Assembly (NCBI GenBank): GCA_036823295.1
Contig: DAISGD010000012.1
Span: 1 to 64,000, forward strand
Length of the DNA: 64,000 bases
Reading direction: 5' to 3'
DNA from: UBA4742 sp002403895
Lineage (GTDB): Bacteria; Actinomycetota; Acidimicrobiia; Acidimicrobiales; Acidimicrobilacustridaceae
The notes below the pieces were generated by a model. That model searched no databases, was not told the origin of the DNA, and saw nothing but the letters and a program-made list of their open reading frames with translations. Both the position numbers and the translations under genes were made by a program. Shown piece by piece: positions 1 through 8,532 of the stretch; the first letter of the stretch is position 1, and the number at the start of each line of letters is the position of its first letter.

Positions 1-644
1 ATGGCGTAGAGCCCCAGGTTGATGCGCTGGATGATGACCATGAACGGCGGCACGTTGGACGCCTTCATGACCTCGCCGTACGGACCGGACGTGTCGAAGA
101 ACCGGCGCACCGTCTCGGAGGCGTAGGCCGGGGTGATGGTGTAGTCGCCGTCGGTCATGACGAAGTCGTAGAAATGACCGAAGTAGTCGCCAACCTCGGC
201 GTCGGTGAATCCCATGTCGGGGCGCAGCAGGTCGATGTCTTCGACGATGCGGCGGAACTCGGCGGGGTCGTGGTCGACCACCATGGCCTGGATCATCACC
301 CCGAACACGTCCACTTCGGTCTGGGTGAAGTACTTCACCAACCCGAAGTCGAGGAACGTCACGTGCCCGTCGGACCGGAACAGATAGTTGCCCGGGTGGG
401 GGTCACCGTTGAACTCGGCCCGGACCATGCCGGCGGCCAGCTCCGGGCTCATGGGCGGTGCCGACGTTTGCAACTCGGCCAGCGCCGCCCGCACGTGCTA
501 GGGGAGGCCCTGGTCGAGGTAGCTGGCCATTTGGCCCAACTTCATGGCGGCGCCCTTCATCTGCCCCAGCACCTCGACGCGGCGACCGAGGTCAGGACGA
601 GACGGCGGCGTTGCACGACCGGAGAGCCTACGCGGCACCCCCAC
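1..644 (-). pseudogene. Decayed ABC1/AarF/UbiB-type kinase, truncated by window edge
   Basis: This is a remnant of an ABC1-family atypical kinase that runs off the left edge. The start side keeps the family KxGQ region (KGAAMKLGQMASYLDQGLP). The far side keeps NGDPHPGNYLF and FLDFG, the catalytic and metal-binding stretches. The N-lobe between them, with the Ala-rich nucleotide loop and invariant lysine (roughly 200 residues in intact members), is absent: PPMSPELAAG runs almost directly into EFNGDPHPGN around 410-428. An in-frame TAG lies at 500-498, right after GLP, and the part before KGAA is also about 50 residues short. Apart from the TAG, the frame stays open across the junction. GTG at 644 follows an in-frame TGA and is the only start I can propose. 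Family identity is clear and a functional kinase is excluded; real deletion and assembly collapse cannot be told apart here. Confidence 0.8.
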
Positions 645-673
645 TCATAAGGAATCCGAGCTAGAACTCGGGG

Positions 674-1564
674 ATGCAGACCACCACGTTCACGTTCCCG
701 GCGGCGGACGGGCTCGCCATCCACACCTACAAGTGGACCCCGGACGGCGACCCGATCGGCGTCATCCAGATCGCTCACGGCATGGGCGAGCACGCCGGCC
801 GCTACACGCGCCTGGCCGGGGCGCTCACCGCGGCGGGGTGGGCCGTCTACGCCAACGACCACCGCGGCCACGGGCATTCGGTGGTCAACGGGGCGGCCGA
901 ACCGGAGGAGGGGCCGGGTGGTTTGGGTGACTTCGGCGCCGCAGGCTGGCCTGGGCTGGTCGACGACCTCGTGCGGTTGAACCGGCACATCGGCGAGGAG
1001 GTCCCTGGCGTTCCCCGGGTCCTGCTCGGCCACAGCATGGGCTCGTTCGCCGCCCAGGAGTACGTGCTCGACCACAGCGGGGACATCGACGGGTTGGTCC
1101 TGTCGGGGAGCACCGCCGTCGATCTGGCGGCGGCGGCCATCGACACCGAGAACGGCGCCGATCTCACCGCGCTCAACGCCCCGTTCGAGCCCGCCCGAAC
1201 GCCCTTCGACTGGCTCAGTCGTGACGAGGCCGAGGTCGATCTTTACGTGGCCGACCCCCTGTGTGGGTTCGGCATCGACGGGGCCGCTGCCGCCAGCATG
1301 GTGGCGGGGGCCCCGCGCCTGGCCGAGCCCGAGGTCCTGGCCGGGGTCCGTTCCGATCTGCCCATCTACCTGGTGGCCGGTTCGGCCGACCCATTGAACA
1401 TGGGTCTGGTCCTCATCGAACTGGTGGAGCAGCGCTACCGCGACGCGGGGATCACCGACATCACCACCGACTTCCCCGAGGGCGCCCGTCACGAGGTCTT
1501 CAACGAGACCAACCGGGACGAGATCACCGCCCACCTGCTCAGCTGGCTCCAGCGCTTCGTCTGA
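674..1564 (+). CDS. Alpha/beta hydrolase, monoacylglycerol-lipase-like (serine hydrolase, S33 type)
   Basis: The 296-residue cytoplasmic hydrolase probably cleaves a lipid ester such as a monoacylglycerol; the exact substrate cannot be read from sequence. It has the HGMGEHAGRY oxyanion-hole segment near residue 35, the nucleophile elbow GHSMGS with Ser121, Asp239 in AGSADPL and His273 in GARHEVF, so the catalytic triad is complete. Length is normal for this family. The ATG at 674 is preceded by only a weak purine stretch. It lies 29 bp downstream of the divergent kinase remnant and 24 bp upstream of the TauE-like gene, so it may be first in an operon with the transporters. Confidence 0.85.
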   Translation: MQTTTFTFPAADGLAIHTYKWTPDGDPIGVIQIAHGMGEHAGRYTRLAGALTAAGWAVYANDHRGHGHSVVNGAAEPEEGPGGLGDFGAAGWPGLVDDLVRLNRHIGEEVPGVPRVLLGHSMGSFAAQEYVLDHSGDIDGLVLSGSTAVDLAAAAIDTENGADLTALNAPFEPARTPFDWLSRDEAEVDLYVADPLCGFGIDGAAAASMVAGAPRLAEPEVLAGVRSDLPIYLVAGSADPLNMGLVLIELVEQRYRDAGITDITTDFPEGARHEVFNETNRDEITAHLLSWLQRFV

Positions 1565-1588
1565 CCATCGCTGGGCGATACTGGCCCG

Positions 1589-2440
1589 GTGCATGACCTC
1601 GTGACGCCGGCCACCGTGGCCACGCTCATCCTCGGCTTCGGGTCAGGGATCCTGGCCGGCATGTTTGGTATCGGCGGAGCCGTACTGACCACGCCGGCCA
1701 TCCGCGTGCTGGGGGCTACCCCCATCGAGGGGGTGGGTTCGACCGTCCCCTCGATCCTGCCTGGTGCCATCTCCGGGGCCTACCGCTACGCCAAGGCCGG
1801 CCTGGTCGACTGGCGGGTGGCCCTGATCTGCGGCGCCACCGGCGGGCTCTTGGCCGCCGTCGGCGCCTGGGTGTCGGGGCTGGTCAACGCCCACTACCTC
1901 ATGGTGCTCACTGCCGGGCTCATGGCCTTCAGCGGAGTGTCGCTCATTCGTTCGGCCCGGATGGCCGAGACGCTGGCCGAGGTGCCGGCCGCCGGGCCCG
2001 AGGGCGACATGGCCGAGGGCCTCGTCGTCGAGGCCGAGACCGACGAGATGACGAGCGCCGCCGAGGTGGGCGTGGTCTTGCTCATCGCCATCGGTGCCGG
2101 GGCCGGGGCGCTGGCGGGACTGCTCGGGATCGGGGGTGGCATCGTCATGATCCCGGCGTTCACCGGCGTGCTGCGGCTCCCGATGAAGGTGGCGGTGGGC
2201 TCCAGCCTGGTGGCGGTGGCGCTCTTCTCGATTCCGGCGCTGATCACTCACGCCTACTACGGCCACATCGCCTGGCGCTTCGCCATCCCCCTGTTGATCG
2301 GTGTCGTCCCCGGAGCCCAGGTCGGTGCCCGTTTGTCGTTCGCCGCGTCGGACGTCTTGGTCCGTCGCCTCTTCGGGTGGTCGGTGCTGGCCATGTCCGT
2401 CGTGTACGGCGTGTCCGAGATCCTGGGCCTGCGGCACTAG
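1589..2440 (+). CDS. TauE/SafE-family membrane transporter (sulfite/organosulfonate exporter-like)
   Basis: The 283-residue integral membrane protein has two homologous halves, each opening with a Gly-rich helix start (GILAGMFGIGGAVLTTPA near the N-terminus and GALAGLLGIGGGIVMIPA near residue 175), the hallmark of the TauE/SafE (DUF81) family. Members move sulfite, sulfoacetate or related anions across the cytoplasmic membrane; which substrate applies here is unknown. An acidic cytoplasmic loop (about residues 130-150) separates the halves. The start is GTG 1589, with GTG 1601 as an alternative. The stop is 3 bp before the phosphate transporter start, so the two are co-transcribed. Confidence 0.85.
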   Translation: MHDLVTPATVATLILGFGSGILAGMFGIGGAVLTTPAIRVLGATPIEGVGSTVPSILPGAISGAYRYAKAGLVDWRVALICGATGGLLAAVGAWVSGLVNAHYLMVLTAGLMAFSGVSLIRSARMAETLAEVPAAGPEGDMAEGLVVEAETDEMTSAAEVGVVLLIAIGAGAGALAGLLGIGGGIVMIPAFTGVLRLPMKVAVGSSLVAVALFSIPALITHAYYGHIAWRFAIPLLIGVVPGAQVGARLSFAASDVLVRRLFGWSVLAMSVVYGVSEILGLRH

Positions 2441-2443
2441 GTC

Positions 2444-3442
2444 GTGTTGCTCTGGCTGGCCGTGCTGATGGCTCTCGCCTACGCCCTCACCACGGGTTTC
2501 CACAACGGTGCCAATGCCAACGCCGCACTGGTCGTCACCCGGGTGGCCCGCCCGGCGCAGGCCATGGCTCTGACCTCGGTGTTCTGCTTGCTCGGTCCGA
2601 TGGTGGGCGGGACCTTGGTGGCCAATGTGATCGCAGGGCTCATCCGGGTCGATCAGGGGGTGACGGTGGCCGTACTGGGAGCGGGGTTGACCGGCGCCAC
2701 CGCTTGGAACGCCATCACCTGGCGCTCCGGGATCCCCTCCAGTGCGGGGCACGCATTGATCGGCGGGCTGGTGGGTGCCGCTGTGCTCCAGGGGGGTTGG
2801 AAGGCCGTCTACTGGGGTGGGCTCGACGGGTGGAAGCCGGTGGGCGTGCTGGGCTTCTTGTTGGCTCTCACCATCTCGCCGGTGATCGGATTCACGGTGG
2901 GCCTGGTCGTCGACCGGGGGGCCCGGGCAGCACTGCGGCGGGCGACGCGCCGGGTGCGCCGGCCGGTGCGGGGGGGAGAGTGGGTGACCTCGGCGTCGCT
3001 GGCCTTCGCCAATGGCTCGAACGACGGGGCCAAGGCGGCCGGCATCATCGCCGCGCTGTTGCTGGCAGCGGGGCGCACCTCAAGCCTGTCGCTCCCGCTG
3101 TGGGTCCGGGCCGCCAGCTCGGTTGCCCTCACGGTGGGCACCGCGGTGGGTGGGTGGGCCCTGGTGCGCACCATCGGTCGGCGCCTCTACCGGATCCGCC
3201 CCCTCGACGGGCTCGTGGCCCAGGGTTCCTCCACCGTCGTGGTGGTGGCATCCTCACTGGTCGGAGCACCGGTCAGCACCACCCAGGTCCTGGCCTCGTC
3301 GGTGGTGGGGATCGGGATAGGACGCCATCGGTTCCGCCACATCAACTGGGTCATCGTTCGCACCATTCTGCTGACGTGGATCACCACCCTGCCCGCCAGC
3401 GCCGCCCTGGCTGCGCTTTCCCTGCTCATCTGGAGGCGCTGA
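2444..3442 (+). CDS. pit: Inorganic phosphate transporter, PiT family
   Basis: This 332-residue low-affinity phosphate permease belongs to the PiT/PHO-4 family and is driven by H+ or cation symport. The two inverted-repeat signatures are visible: GFHNGANANAALVVTRV near residue 20 and FANGSNDGAKAAGIIAAL near residue 190, both variants of the GANDVANA motif. About ten hydrophobic segments surround them. It starts with GTG 2444, 3 bp after the TauE-like gene, and is followed by the DUF47 gene. PiT-DUF47 pairing is a well-known arrangement in which the DUF47 protein is thought to regulate the permease. No Pho box is evident upstream. Confidence 0.9.
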   Translation: MLLWLAVLMALAYALTTGFHNGANANAALVVTRVARPAQAMALTSVFCLLGPMVGGTLVANVIAGLIRVDQGVTVAVLGAGLTGATAWNAITWRSGIPSSAGHALIGGLVGAAVLQGGWKAVYWGGLDGWKPVGVLGFLLALTISPVIGFTVGLVVDRGARAALRRATRRVRRPVRGGEWVTSASLAFANGSNDGAKAAGIIAALLLAAGRTSSLSLPLWVRAASSVALTVGTAVGGWALVRTIGRRLYRIRPLDGLVAQGSSTVVVVASSLVGAPVSTTQVLASSVVGIGIGRHRFRHINWVIVRTILLTWITTLPASAALAALSLLIWRR

Positions 3443-3498
3443 TGCCTGCCCTTAACCTGCTGTTGACCGATCGCCGATCCGACGGCCGCCGGCCATCG

Positions 3499-3504
3499 AG
3501 GAGG
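3499..3504 (+). promoter_or_regulatory. Ribosome binding site fixing the DUF47 start
   Basis: AGGAGG lies 8 nt before ATG 3513. This selects ATG 3513 over the in-frame GTG at 3504, which overlaps the site itself. Confidence 0.7.
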
Positions 3505-3512
3505 TGGGGGCC

Positions 3513-4130
3513 ATGAGCCGCTGGTTCCTGCCCGAGACGCCCGACGTCGTGGCCATGCTGCGCACCCAGACCGAGCTCACCATCGCCGGCATCGACGCCC
3601 TCGTGCGCTGGGCCGAAGGAGATGGGGCGGCCGCCGACGACGTACGCCGGCTCGAGCACGAGGCCGACGATGCCAAGCGCGCGCTGCGCACTGCACTGCG
3701 TGACGCGTTCACCGTGCCAGTCGACGCCGAGGACCTCTACACGCTGTCCGAGCGGCTGGACGCGCTGTTGAACGGGGCCAAGGACACCGTGCGCGAGGCC
3801 GACGTCATGACCACCCCACCCGACCAGGCCATGGCCACCATGGCGCGTCAGGTGGCGGCCGGGGTCCACCGCCTGGCCGCCGCCATCGAGGGCCTGGGCG
3901 GCCGGGATGACCCGGTCATCGACCGGGCCATGGACGAGGCCGACGCCGGCATCAAGCAGGGCCGCAAGTTGGAACACACCTACCGAAAGGCGATGTCGGC
4001 GCTGCTCGATGTGGATGACGTCCGAGAGGTGGCGGCCAAGCGCGAGCTCTACCGGCGCTTCGACCGGTTGGGTGATCTGCTGGTCCAGATCGGAGACCGG
4101 ATCTGGTACGCGGCCGTGAAAGAGTCATGA
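3513..4130 (+). CDS. DUF47 (PhoU-like) family protein, partner of PiT
   Basis: The 205-residue all-helical protein belongs to the DUF47/PhoU-like superfamily. Long amphipathic helices rich in acidic residues dominate, including RRLEHEADDAKRALRTAL and DAEDLYTLSERLDALLNGAKD; the E/D-xxx-D repeats match the metal-binding bundles seen in PhoU-type proteins. In many bacteria this gene directly accompanies pit and is taken to modulate transport, which fits its place 70 bp after pit. Length is typical (about 205-215 residues). It ends 4 bp before the next gene. Confidence 0.88.
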   Translation: MSRWFLPETPDVVAMLRTQTELTIAGIDALVRWAEGDGAAADDVRRLEHEADDAKRALRTALRDAFTVPVDAEDLYTLSERLDALLNGAKDTVREADVMTTPPDQAMATMARQVAAGVHRLAAAIEGLGGRDDPVIDRAMDEADAGIKQGRKLEHTYRKAMSALLDVDDVREVAAKRELYRRFDRLGDLLVQIGDRIWYAAVKES

Positions 4131-4134
4131 TGCC

Positions 4135-5703
4135 GTGATGTCGATCGCCATCCGGTCCTCCCGTTCGCTGGCCCATGCCGCCGCCGGTCTCTCCCTCGCC
4201 GTGTCCATGGTGATAGCAGCTTTGGTGGTCGGGCCGGTAGGGGTGGGAGCCCAGACGGCCACGCCGCCGACCCCGTTCCCCCGCCCTCTGGTGGCGTTCG
4301 TGCCCGCGCCGGCATCGGGTCCGACCGATCCGGCCTTGGCCATCCAGACGGTGGCGGCGGGAGAGGGCAGTGGGGTGGGCTCCGGGGGCACGCGCCGGGT
4401 CACGGTGGGCTTCGCCAGCTCCTTCACCCTGCCCACGGAGTCCTACCGGGTGTCGGTGGTGTGGGGCAACCCGGGTGGTCCGCAGACCCGTGCCTCGATG
4501 GTGAGCTCGGCCGGCACCACCTCCGGCGTGGTGGAGACCAGCACCGACGGGCGCTCGTGGACCGACGCCGGCGCCACCACGGCCACCTTCGGCGACGACT
4601 CGGTCGCCATCGATGCCTCACTTGGGGAGGCGTCCGACGGGGCCGGGCTCTGGGTGCAGGCGCAGCTCGGCAAGACCACGACGAGGCTGGTCACGACGCC
4701 GGTGTTCTCGCTCGACGCCGCCCTGGGCCGCACGAGCGACGGCGGGTTGTCGGCGACCTCCTGGGGCTCCCCCGATGTCGCTGCCGGCACGGAGGCGACC
4801 AACTCGGCCCCCGTGGCGTTCGGCACGGCGGCCCCGACGCTCTCGGTCGACAACAAGTCGCTGATCGTGGACGACCCGGCCCCCGCCCCAACCAAGCTGG
4901 ACGGCCAAGCGGTGACCGGCGTCGTCGACGAAGTCACCTTCCTCCCCGGCTACACGCCCTCGGGCACGGTGTCGGGCGTCGTGCAGATCAACCGAACCGC
5001 GGGCACGATCCGGGCCCTGAGCGGCGCCACCGGCCTGCCCGAGGACCGCACCGGTGGCGGCTCGTGGATCGCCACCGGGATCGCCGCGCCGCCGGCCTCG
5101 TTCGCCGCACCAGTCACGGTGACCCTCGACCTGCAAGGCGTCACCACGGCGTTGGGGATCCCGCTCGACCCGAACGGGACAGGGCTGGGCCTGCGTCGCA
5201 AGGTGACGTTGGCCGACGGCACCGTCGTGGTCGGTCTTCCCGTGACCGCCACCGTTGGGTGGTTCCAGACCGCGGCAGTGCCCTCAGAGGCCCCGCCGGG
5301 CACGCTGGCCCCCGAGGTGGCGTCGACCAGCGAGACCGCGAGCGGGACATCGACCTCGATCGTCCCGTTGCTGGCCGCTGCCGCGGTCGCCGCCGTGTTG
5401 GTGGTGGTGGCGGTGGCGTTCCTGTTGATGGCGCGTCGTCGTCGGCGCTTGGCCACCGTCCAGGCCGACCTGTTCGGGGAGGACGGCGTCGGGACCCGCT
5501 CGGGCGTCCCTGACCCGGTCCGCGAGCCCGCGCCCGACGCCGCACCCGACGCGTCGCCGATGGCCGAGCCGGAGCCCGGTCGTTCGCCCGCTGAGGTCCT
5601 CGCCGCGCTTGACGCCGAGGTCGAAGGTCTCAGCGCCCGGGTGGAGCGTCTCGGCCTCGCCGAGGAAGCGGTTCCCCCTCGTCCGGGCGGCGCTGAGCGA
5701 TGA
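4135..5703 (+). CDS. Secreted, membrane-anchored protein of unknown function
   Basis: The 522-residue product has an N-terminal signal segment (about residues 8-35, ending near GVGAQTA), a long Thr/Ser/Ala/Gly/Pro-rich exported region without a domain I recognise, one transmembrane helix near residues 405-430 (PLLAAAAVAAVLVVVAVAF) followed by a RRRRR stop-transfer, and a roughly 85-residue acidic, Pro-rich cytoplasmic tail that ends in a short heptad-like stretch (LAALDAEVEGLSARVERLGL). The topology is type I, outside to inside, as in many actinobacterial surface proteins. Start GTG 4135 or ATG 4138. It follows the DUF47 gene by 4 bp. Function unknown. Confidence 0.7.
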   Translation: MMSIAIRSSRSLAHAAAGLSLAVSMVIAALVVGPVGVGAQTATPPTPFPRPLVAFVPAPASGPTDPALAIQTVAAGEGSGVGSGGTRRVTVGFASSFTLPTESYRVSVVWGNPGGPQTRASMVSSAGTTSGVVETSTDGRSWTDAGATTATFGDDSVAIDASLGEASDGAGLWVQAQLGKTTTRLVTTPVFSLDAALGRTSDGGLSATSWGSPDVAAGTEATNSAPVAFGTAAPTLSVDNKSLIVDDPAPAPTKLDGQAVTGVVDEVTFLPGYTPSGTVSGVVQINRTAGTIRALSGATGLPEDRTGGGSWIATGIAAPPASFAAPVTVTLDLQGVTTALGIPLDPNGTGLGLRRKVTLADGTVVVGLPVTATVGWFQTAAVPSEAPPGTLAPEVASTSETASGTSTSIVPLLAAAAVAAVLVVVAVAFLLMARRRRRLATVQADLFGEDGVGTRSGVPDPVREPAPDAAPDASPMAEPEPGRSPAEVLAALDAEVEGLSARVERLGLAEEAVPPRPGGAER

Positions 5704-5849
5704 TGTAGGGGTCCTGGCGGGAAACAGGTGGTCAGCCCGGGAACAGGCGGCCGTGACCGCTGTCAGGTAAAGGTTTGGGCCCATTGGCCGATGCAAGTAG
5801 TGCGATCGACTCAGTACCCACCGTCCCCGGGAGACGCGAACTTCCGCTC

Positions 5850-6437
5850 ATGGCTATGGCAGAGGCCCCCTACCAACCACGCCGCGCATCCGCCGTTGAT
5901 CCTGACGGTGCGGATCCCGACGCGGCTGGCCTGGAGGGCGAGACCGCCACGCCTGTGCCTGCCCTGTCCTGGGCCGAACAGGAAGTGCTCACGGCGCTGA
6001 AGCGTCTGGCCCGGGCCCAGTCCCAGCTCCAGGCACCAAAGGGCCAGCGGGGGCCCGCGGCGCGATCACTCGATCCAATTGATGCCGAGCGGCTCGAGTC
6101 GCTGGCGGCCGAGCTGACCCAGGCTCGGTCCAAGGCGTCGGGACGTTTCGCCAAGGGGGCGGCGCGCGACCGGGTCCGGGAATTGGAGCTGTCCGAGCGG
6201 CTCCTGCTGGAGCGGCTGGGCGTGTCGAGCCTCGCCGAGTTCCGTGCCCTTGTCGACGCGGCGCCGCCGACGGTCGAGCCGGTCGACCCGGCGGTCCTGG
6301 CCTTCGCCCGCCAGGAGCTGGCCTCAGCGCAACAAGGATGGCTCGACGTGCAGGCCCTCGAGATGCCCCCCGAGCCGGACCCCCCGGCCCCGGCGGCGTC
6401 AGCGGCCACCGACCGGCCCGCCCCCGACGTCGCCTAA
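5850..6437 (+). CDS. Hypothetical coiled-coil protein
   Basis: I do not recognise this 195-residue protein. The centre (about residues 45-150) is strongly helical and charged with heptad-like spacing (LTALKRLARAQSQLQ, RLESLAAELTQARSKASG, RVRELELSERLLLERLGV), flanked by Pro/Ala-rich ends, with no signal peptide or membrane segment. ATG 5850 is chosen because upstream in-frame codons to 5775 have weak protein character; ATG 5856 is possible. It is preceded by a 146-bp gap and converges on queD. Confidence 0.55.
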   Translation: MAMAEAPYQPRRASAVDPDGADPDAAGLEGETATPVPALSWAEQEVLTALKRLARAQSQLQAPKGQRGPAARSLDPIDAERLESLAAELTQARSKASGRFAKGAARDRVRELELSERLLLERLGVSSLAEFRALVDAAPPTVEPVDPAVLAFARQELASAQQGWLDVQALEMPPEPDPPAPAASAATDRPAPDVA

Positions 6438-6463
6438 TGGGGGCAGACCAGGTCGTGTAGGAC

Positions 6464-6508
6464 TTGGTTCCCGGTCCTGGCGACGATCTGGTGCCCCGGG
6501 GGGACCAA
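6464..6508. terminator. Possible bidirectional terminator between convergent genes
   Basis: TTGGTTCCCGG (6464-6474) can pair with CCGGGGGGACCAA (6496-6508), with one wobble and a 2-nt bulge. There is no U-tract. The position between the ends of convergent genes is right; the structure is only moderate. Confidence 0.3.
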
Positions 6509-6543
6509 ATCGGGCGGCAGAATGTGGAAGAGGGAGCGTGTCC

Positions 6544-6909
6544 TTAGCCGCGATAGGTGCAGCCCGAGGTGCAGGTCTCGCGGACGGTCACCATCGCCAG
6601 GCTGGGGAGTCCGGGCGCCAGTCGCTGCCAGATCCACTGGGCCAGCACCTCGCTGGTGGGGTTCTCCAGCCCGGCCAGCTCGTTGAGGTAGTGGTGGTCC
6701 AACACGTCGTGCAGCGGCCGCCAGGCCGCGCCCAGATCGGCGAAGTCCATGACCCAGCCGGTGTCGGTACCGACCTCGCCGACGATGCGCACCTCCACCC
6801 GGAACGAATGACCGTGGAGTCGCGCGCACTTGTGCCCCTCGGGCACGTTGGGCAGGAGGTGGGCCGCCTCGAAGCCGAACTCCTTGAACAGTTCCATCTC
6901 AGTCATCAT
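6544..6909 (-). CDS. queD: 6-carboxytetrahydropterin synthase (QueD)
   Basis: The 121-residue enzyme converts 7,8-dihydroneopterin triphosphate to 6-carboxy-5,6,7,8-tetrahydropterin, the first committed step to 7-deazaguanine. It shows zinc-binding histidines (FEAAHLLP and LHGHSF), the catalytic cysteine in GHKCARLHGH, the DFADLG segment and the VRET glutamate near the C-terminus, all typical of the PTPS/QueD family. ATG 6909 or 6906 fits the family N-terminus better than the longer GTG at 6927. It is last in the queC-queE-queD run, about 40 bp after queE. The folE gene that would supply the substrate is not in the window. Confidence 0.9.
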   Translation of the reverse strand: MMTEMELFKEFGFEAAHLLPNVPEGHKCARLHGHSFRVEVRIVGEVGTDTGWVMDFADLGAAWRPLHDVLDHHYLNELAGLENPTSEVLAQWIWQRLAPGLPSLAMVTVRETCTSGCTYRG

Positions 6910-6947
6910 GAACCGTTCTCGGATCACCGTTCACCATGGCGGCGTCC

Positions 6948-7586
6948 TCATGGGATCCCGATCAGCTTGTGGGTCTGCAGACTGAGGCGCCACTGCGGGT
7001 GCTCCAGGCAGTAGGCGATGGCCGCCTCGGTGTTGGCCGTCCGATCGGGGCCGTCCATCGGCTGGATGAATCGGTGAGTGAACTCCAAGTCGACGTAGCG
7101 CTCGGGCTCCGCTCCCTGCTGGGGGAAGATCAGCTTCAGTTCGTCGCCGGCGCGGATGGCGAGCTCGGTGCCGGCTTTGGGGCTCATGCACACCCAGTCG
7201 AGCCCCGCCGGTGGGGGCAGGGTGCCGTTCGTCTCAACGGCCACCTCGAACCCCCGGGCGTGGAAAGCCTCGACCGCCTCCTCGTCGAGCTGGAGAAGTG
7301 GCTCGCCCCCCGTGCAGACGACCAGTCGCCGCTCCCGACTCGTCCCGGCCGGCCATGCGGTCGCCACCGCGTCAGCGAGGGCGTCAGCGGTGGCGAAGCG
7401 GCCCCCGCCCGGCCCGTCGGTCCCGACGAAGTCGGTGTCGCAGAACTGACAGATGGCGGTGGGCCGGTGCTCCTCTCGCCCGCTCCACAGGTTGCAGCGG
7501 GAGAAGCGGCAGAACACGGCGACCCGGCCCGTGTTGGCCCCCTCGCCCTGCAACGTCGGGAACACCTCTTTGACCACGTAAGTCAC
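6948..7586 (-). CDS. queE: 7-carboxy-7-deazaguanine synthase (QueE), radical SAM
   Basis: This 212-residue radical-SAM enzyme contracts the pterin ring of carboxytetrahydropterin to 7-carboxy-7-deazaguanine. The substrate segment FPTLQGEGANTGR is present. The cluster-binding cysteines lie in a spaced variant: CNLWSG, then about 14 residues, then QFCDTDF, as in the longer-loop QueE type rather than a compact CX3CX2C. The Gly-rich SAM site VCTGGEPLLQ follows, and ETNGTL, SPKAG and KLIFP close the fold. It lies 78 bp after queC and directly before queD. Confidence 0.92.
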   Translation of the reverse strand: MTYVVKEVFPTLQGEGANTGRVAVFCRFSRCNLWSGREEHRPTAICQFCDTDFVGTDGPGGGRFATADALADAVATAWPAGTSRERRLVVCTGGEPLLQLDEEAVEAFHARGFEVAVETNGTLPPPAGLDWVCMSPKAGTELAIRAGDELKLIFPQQGAEPERYVDLEFTHRFIQPMDGPDRTANTEAAIAYCLEHPQWRLSLQTHKLIGIP

Positions 7587-7664
7587 CGATCGAGGCTACC
7601 CCGGCGCCTCTCACACCGCCCCCTCTCACTCCCACCTTCTAGCGGCTTGGGACCCTCGAGATCC

Positions 7665-8384
7665 TCAGGTCGCGCCGGCCTCGTTCTGGTAGCGGGTCGG
7701 GTCGGTTACGCCGGCCTCGCGGAACCCCTTCGCCCGTAGCAGGCACGAGTCGCATCGCCCGCAGGCCCTCCCGGCGGAGTCCGGGTCGTAACAGCTGGTG
7801 GTGAGCGCGTAGTCCACGCCGAGCTCGATGCCCGTGGTGATGATCTCGGCCTTTGTCAGGTCGATGAGCGGCGTGTGGATCCGCAATGGGGCGGTGCCTT
7901 CGACCCCGGCGCGCGTGGCCAGGTTGGCCATGATCTCAAAGGCGGCCACGAACTCGGGCCGGCAGTCGGGGTAGCCGCTGTAGTCGAGCGCGTTGACCCC
8001 GATGAAGAGGTCAGCGGCGCCTCGCACCTCGGCTAGGGCCAGGGCATAGGCGAGAAAGATCGTGTTGCGGGCCGGCACGTAGGTGACCGGGATGACCGAA
8101 CCGTCCAGGTCGGCCACGTCGTCGTGTTTGGGTACGTCGATGTCGGCGGTGAGCGCCGAGCCCCCGAACGTGCGAAGGTCGAGGTCGATCACGATGTGTT
8201 CGGACCCGGCCCGCTCGGCCAGCAGACGCGACGCCTCGACCTCCACATCGTGGCGCTGGCCGTAGCGGAAGCTGAGGGTGACCGGGACGAATCCGTCGGC
8301 CATCGCCAGAGCCAGGCAGGTGGCGCTGTCCAGACCTCCGCTGAGCAGGATCACGGCCGGCCGGCCGCCCGCAGCGGCGGTCAT
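7665..8384 (-). CDS. queC: 7-cyano-7-deazaguanine synthase (QueC)
   Basis: The 239-residue ATP-dependent enzyme makes preQ0 (7-cyano-7-deazaguanine) from 7-carboxy-7-deazaguanine and ammonia. The N-terminal PP-loop SGGLDSATCLALA and the C-terminal zinc site with four cysteines (SCYDPD, CGRCDSC) are intact. ATG 8384 places the PP-loop near the N-terminus, as in relatives; the reading frame extends to 8459 without supporting features. It is first of three in the preQ0 run. The end use of preQ0 (tRNA queuosine, DNA modification or a secondary metabolite) cannot be decided because no tgt, queF or dpd gene is present. Confidence 0.93.
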   Translation of the reverse strand: MTAAAGGRPAVILLSGGLDSATCLALAMADGFVPVTLSFRYGQRHDVEVEASRLLAERAGSEHIVIDLDLRTFGGSALTADIDVPKHDDVADLDGSVIPVTYVPARNTIFLAYALALAEVRGAADLFIGVNALDYSGYPDCRPEFVAAFEIMANLATRAGVEGTAPLRIHTPLIDLTKAEIITTGIELGVDYALTTSCYDPDSAGRACGRCDSCLLRAKGFREAGVTDPTRYQNEAGAT

Positions 8385-8532
8385 GCGGCCTCCGGGTGGG
8401 GGCGTGGCCAGCGGAAACGGAGGGTTGGCATGGCTCACGGCTCCTGGGGTGACACCCATTCCGGGTCGGTTGGTGGCATCGTTCTACACTCCCAATGCGG
8501 AGTCGGGGCCGGTCGGCTGCGGTAAGGATTCG

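Noticed and set aside
8385..8532. preQ1-type riboswitch upstream of queC
   Set aside because: I found no convincing H-type pseudoknot pattern in the 148-bp divergent gap.
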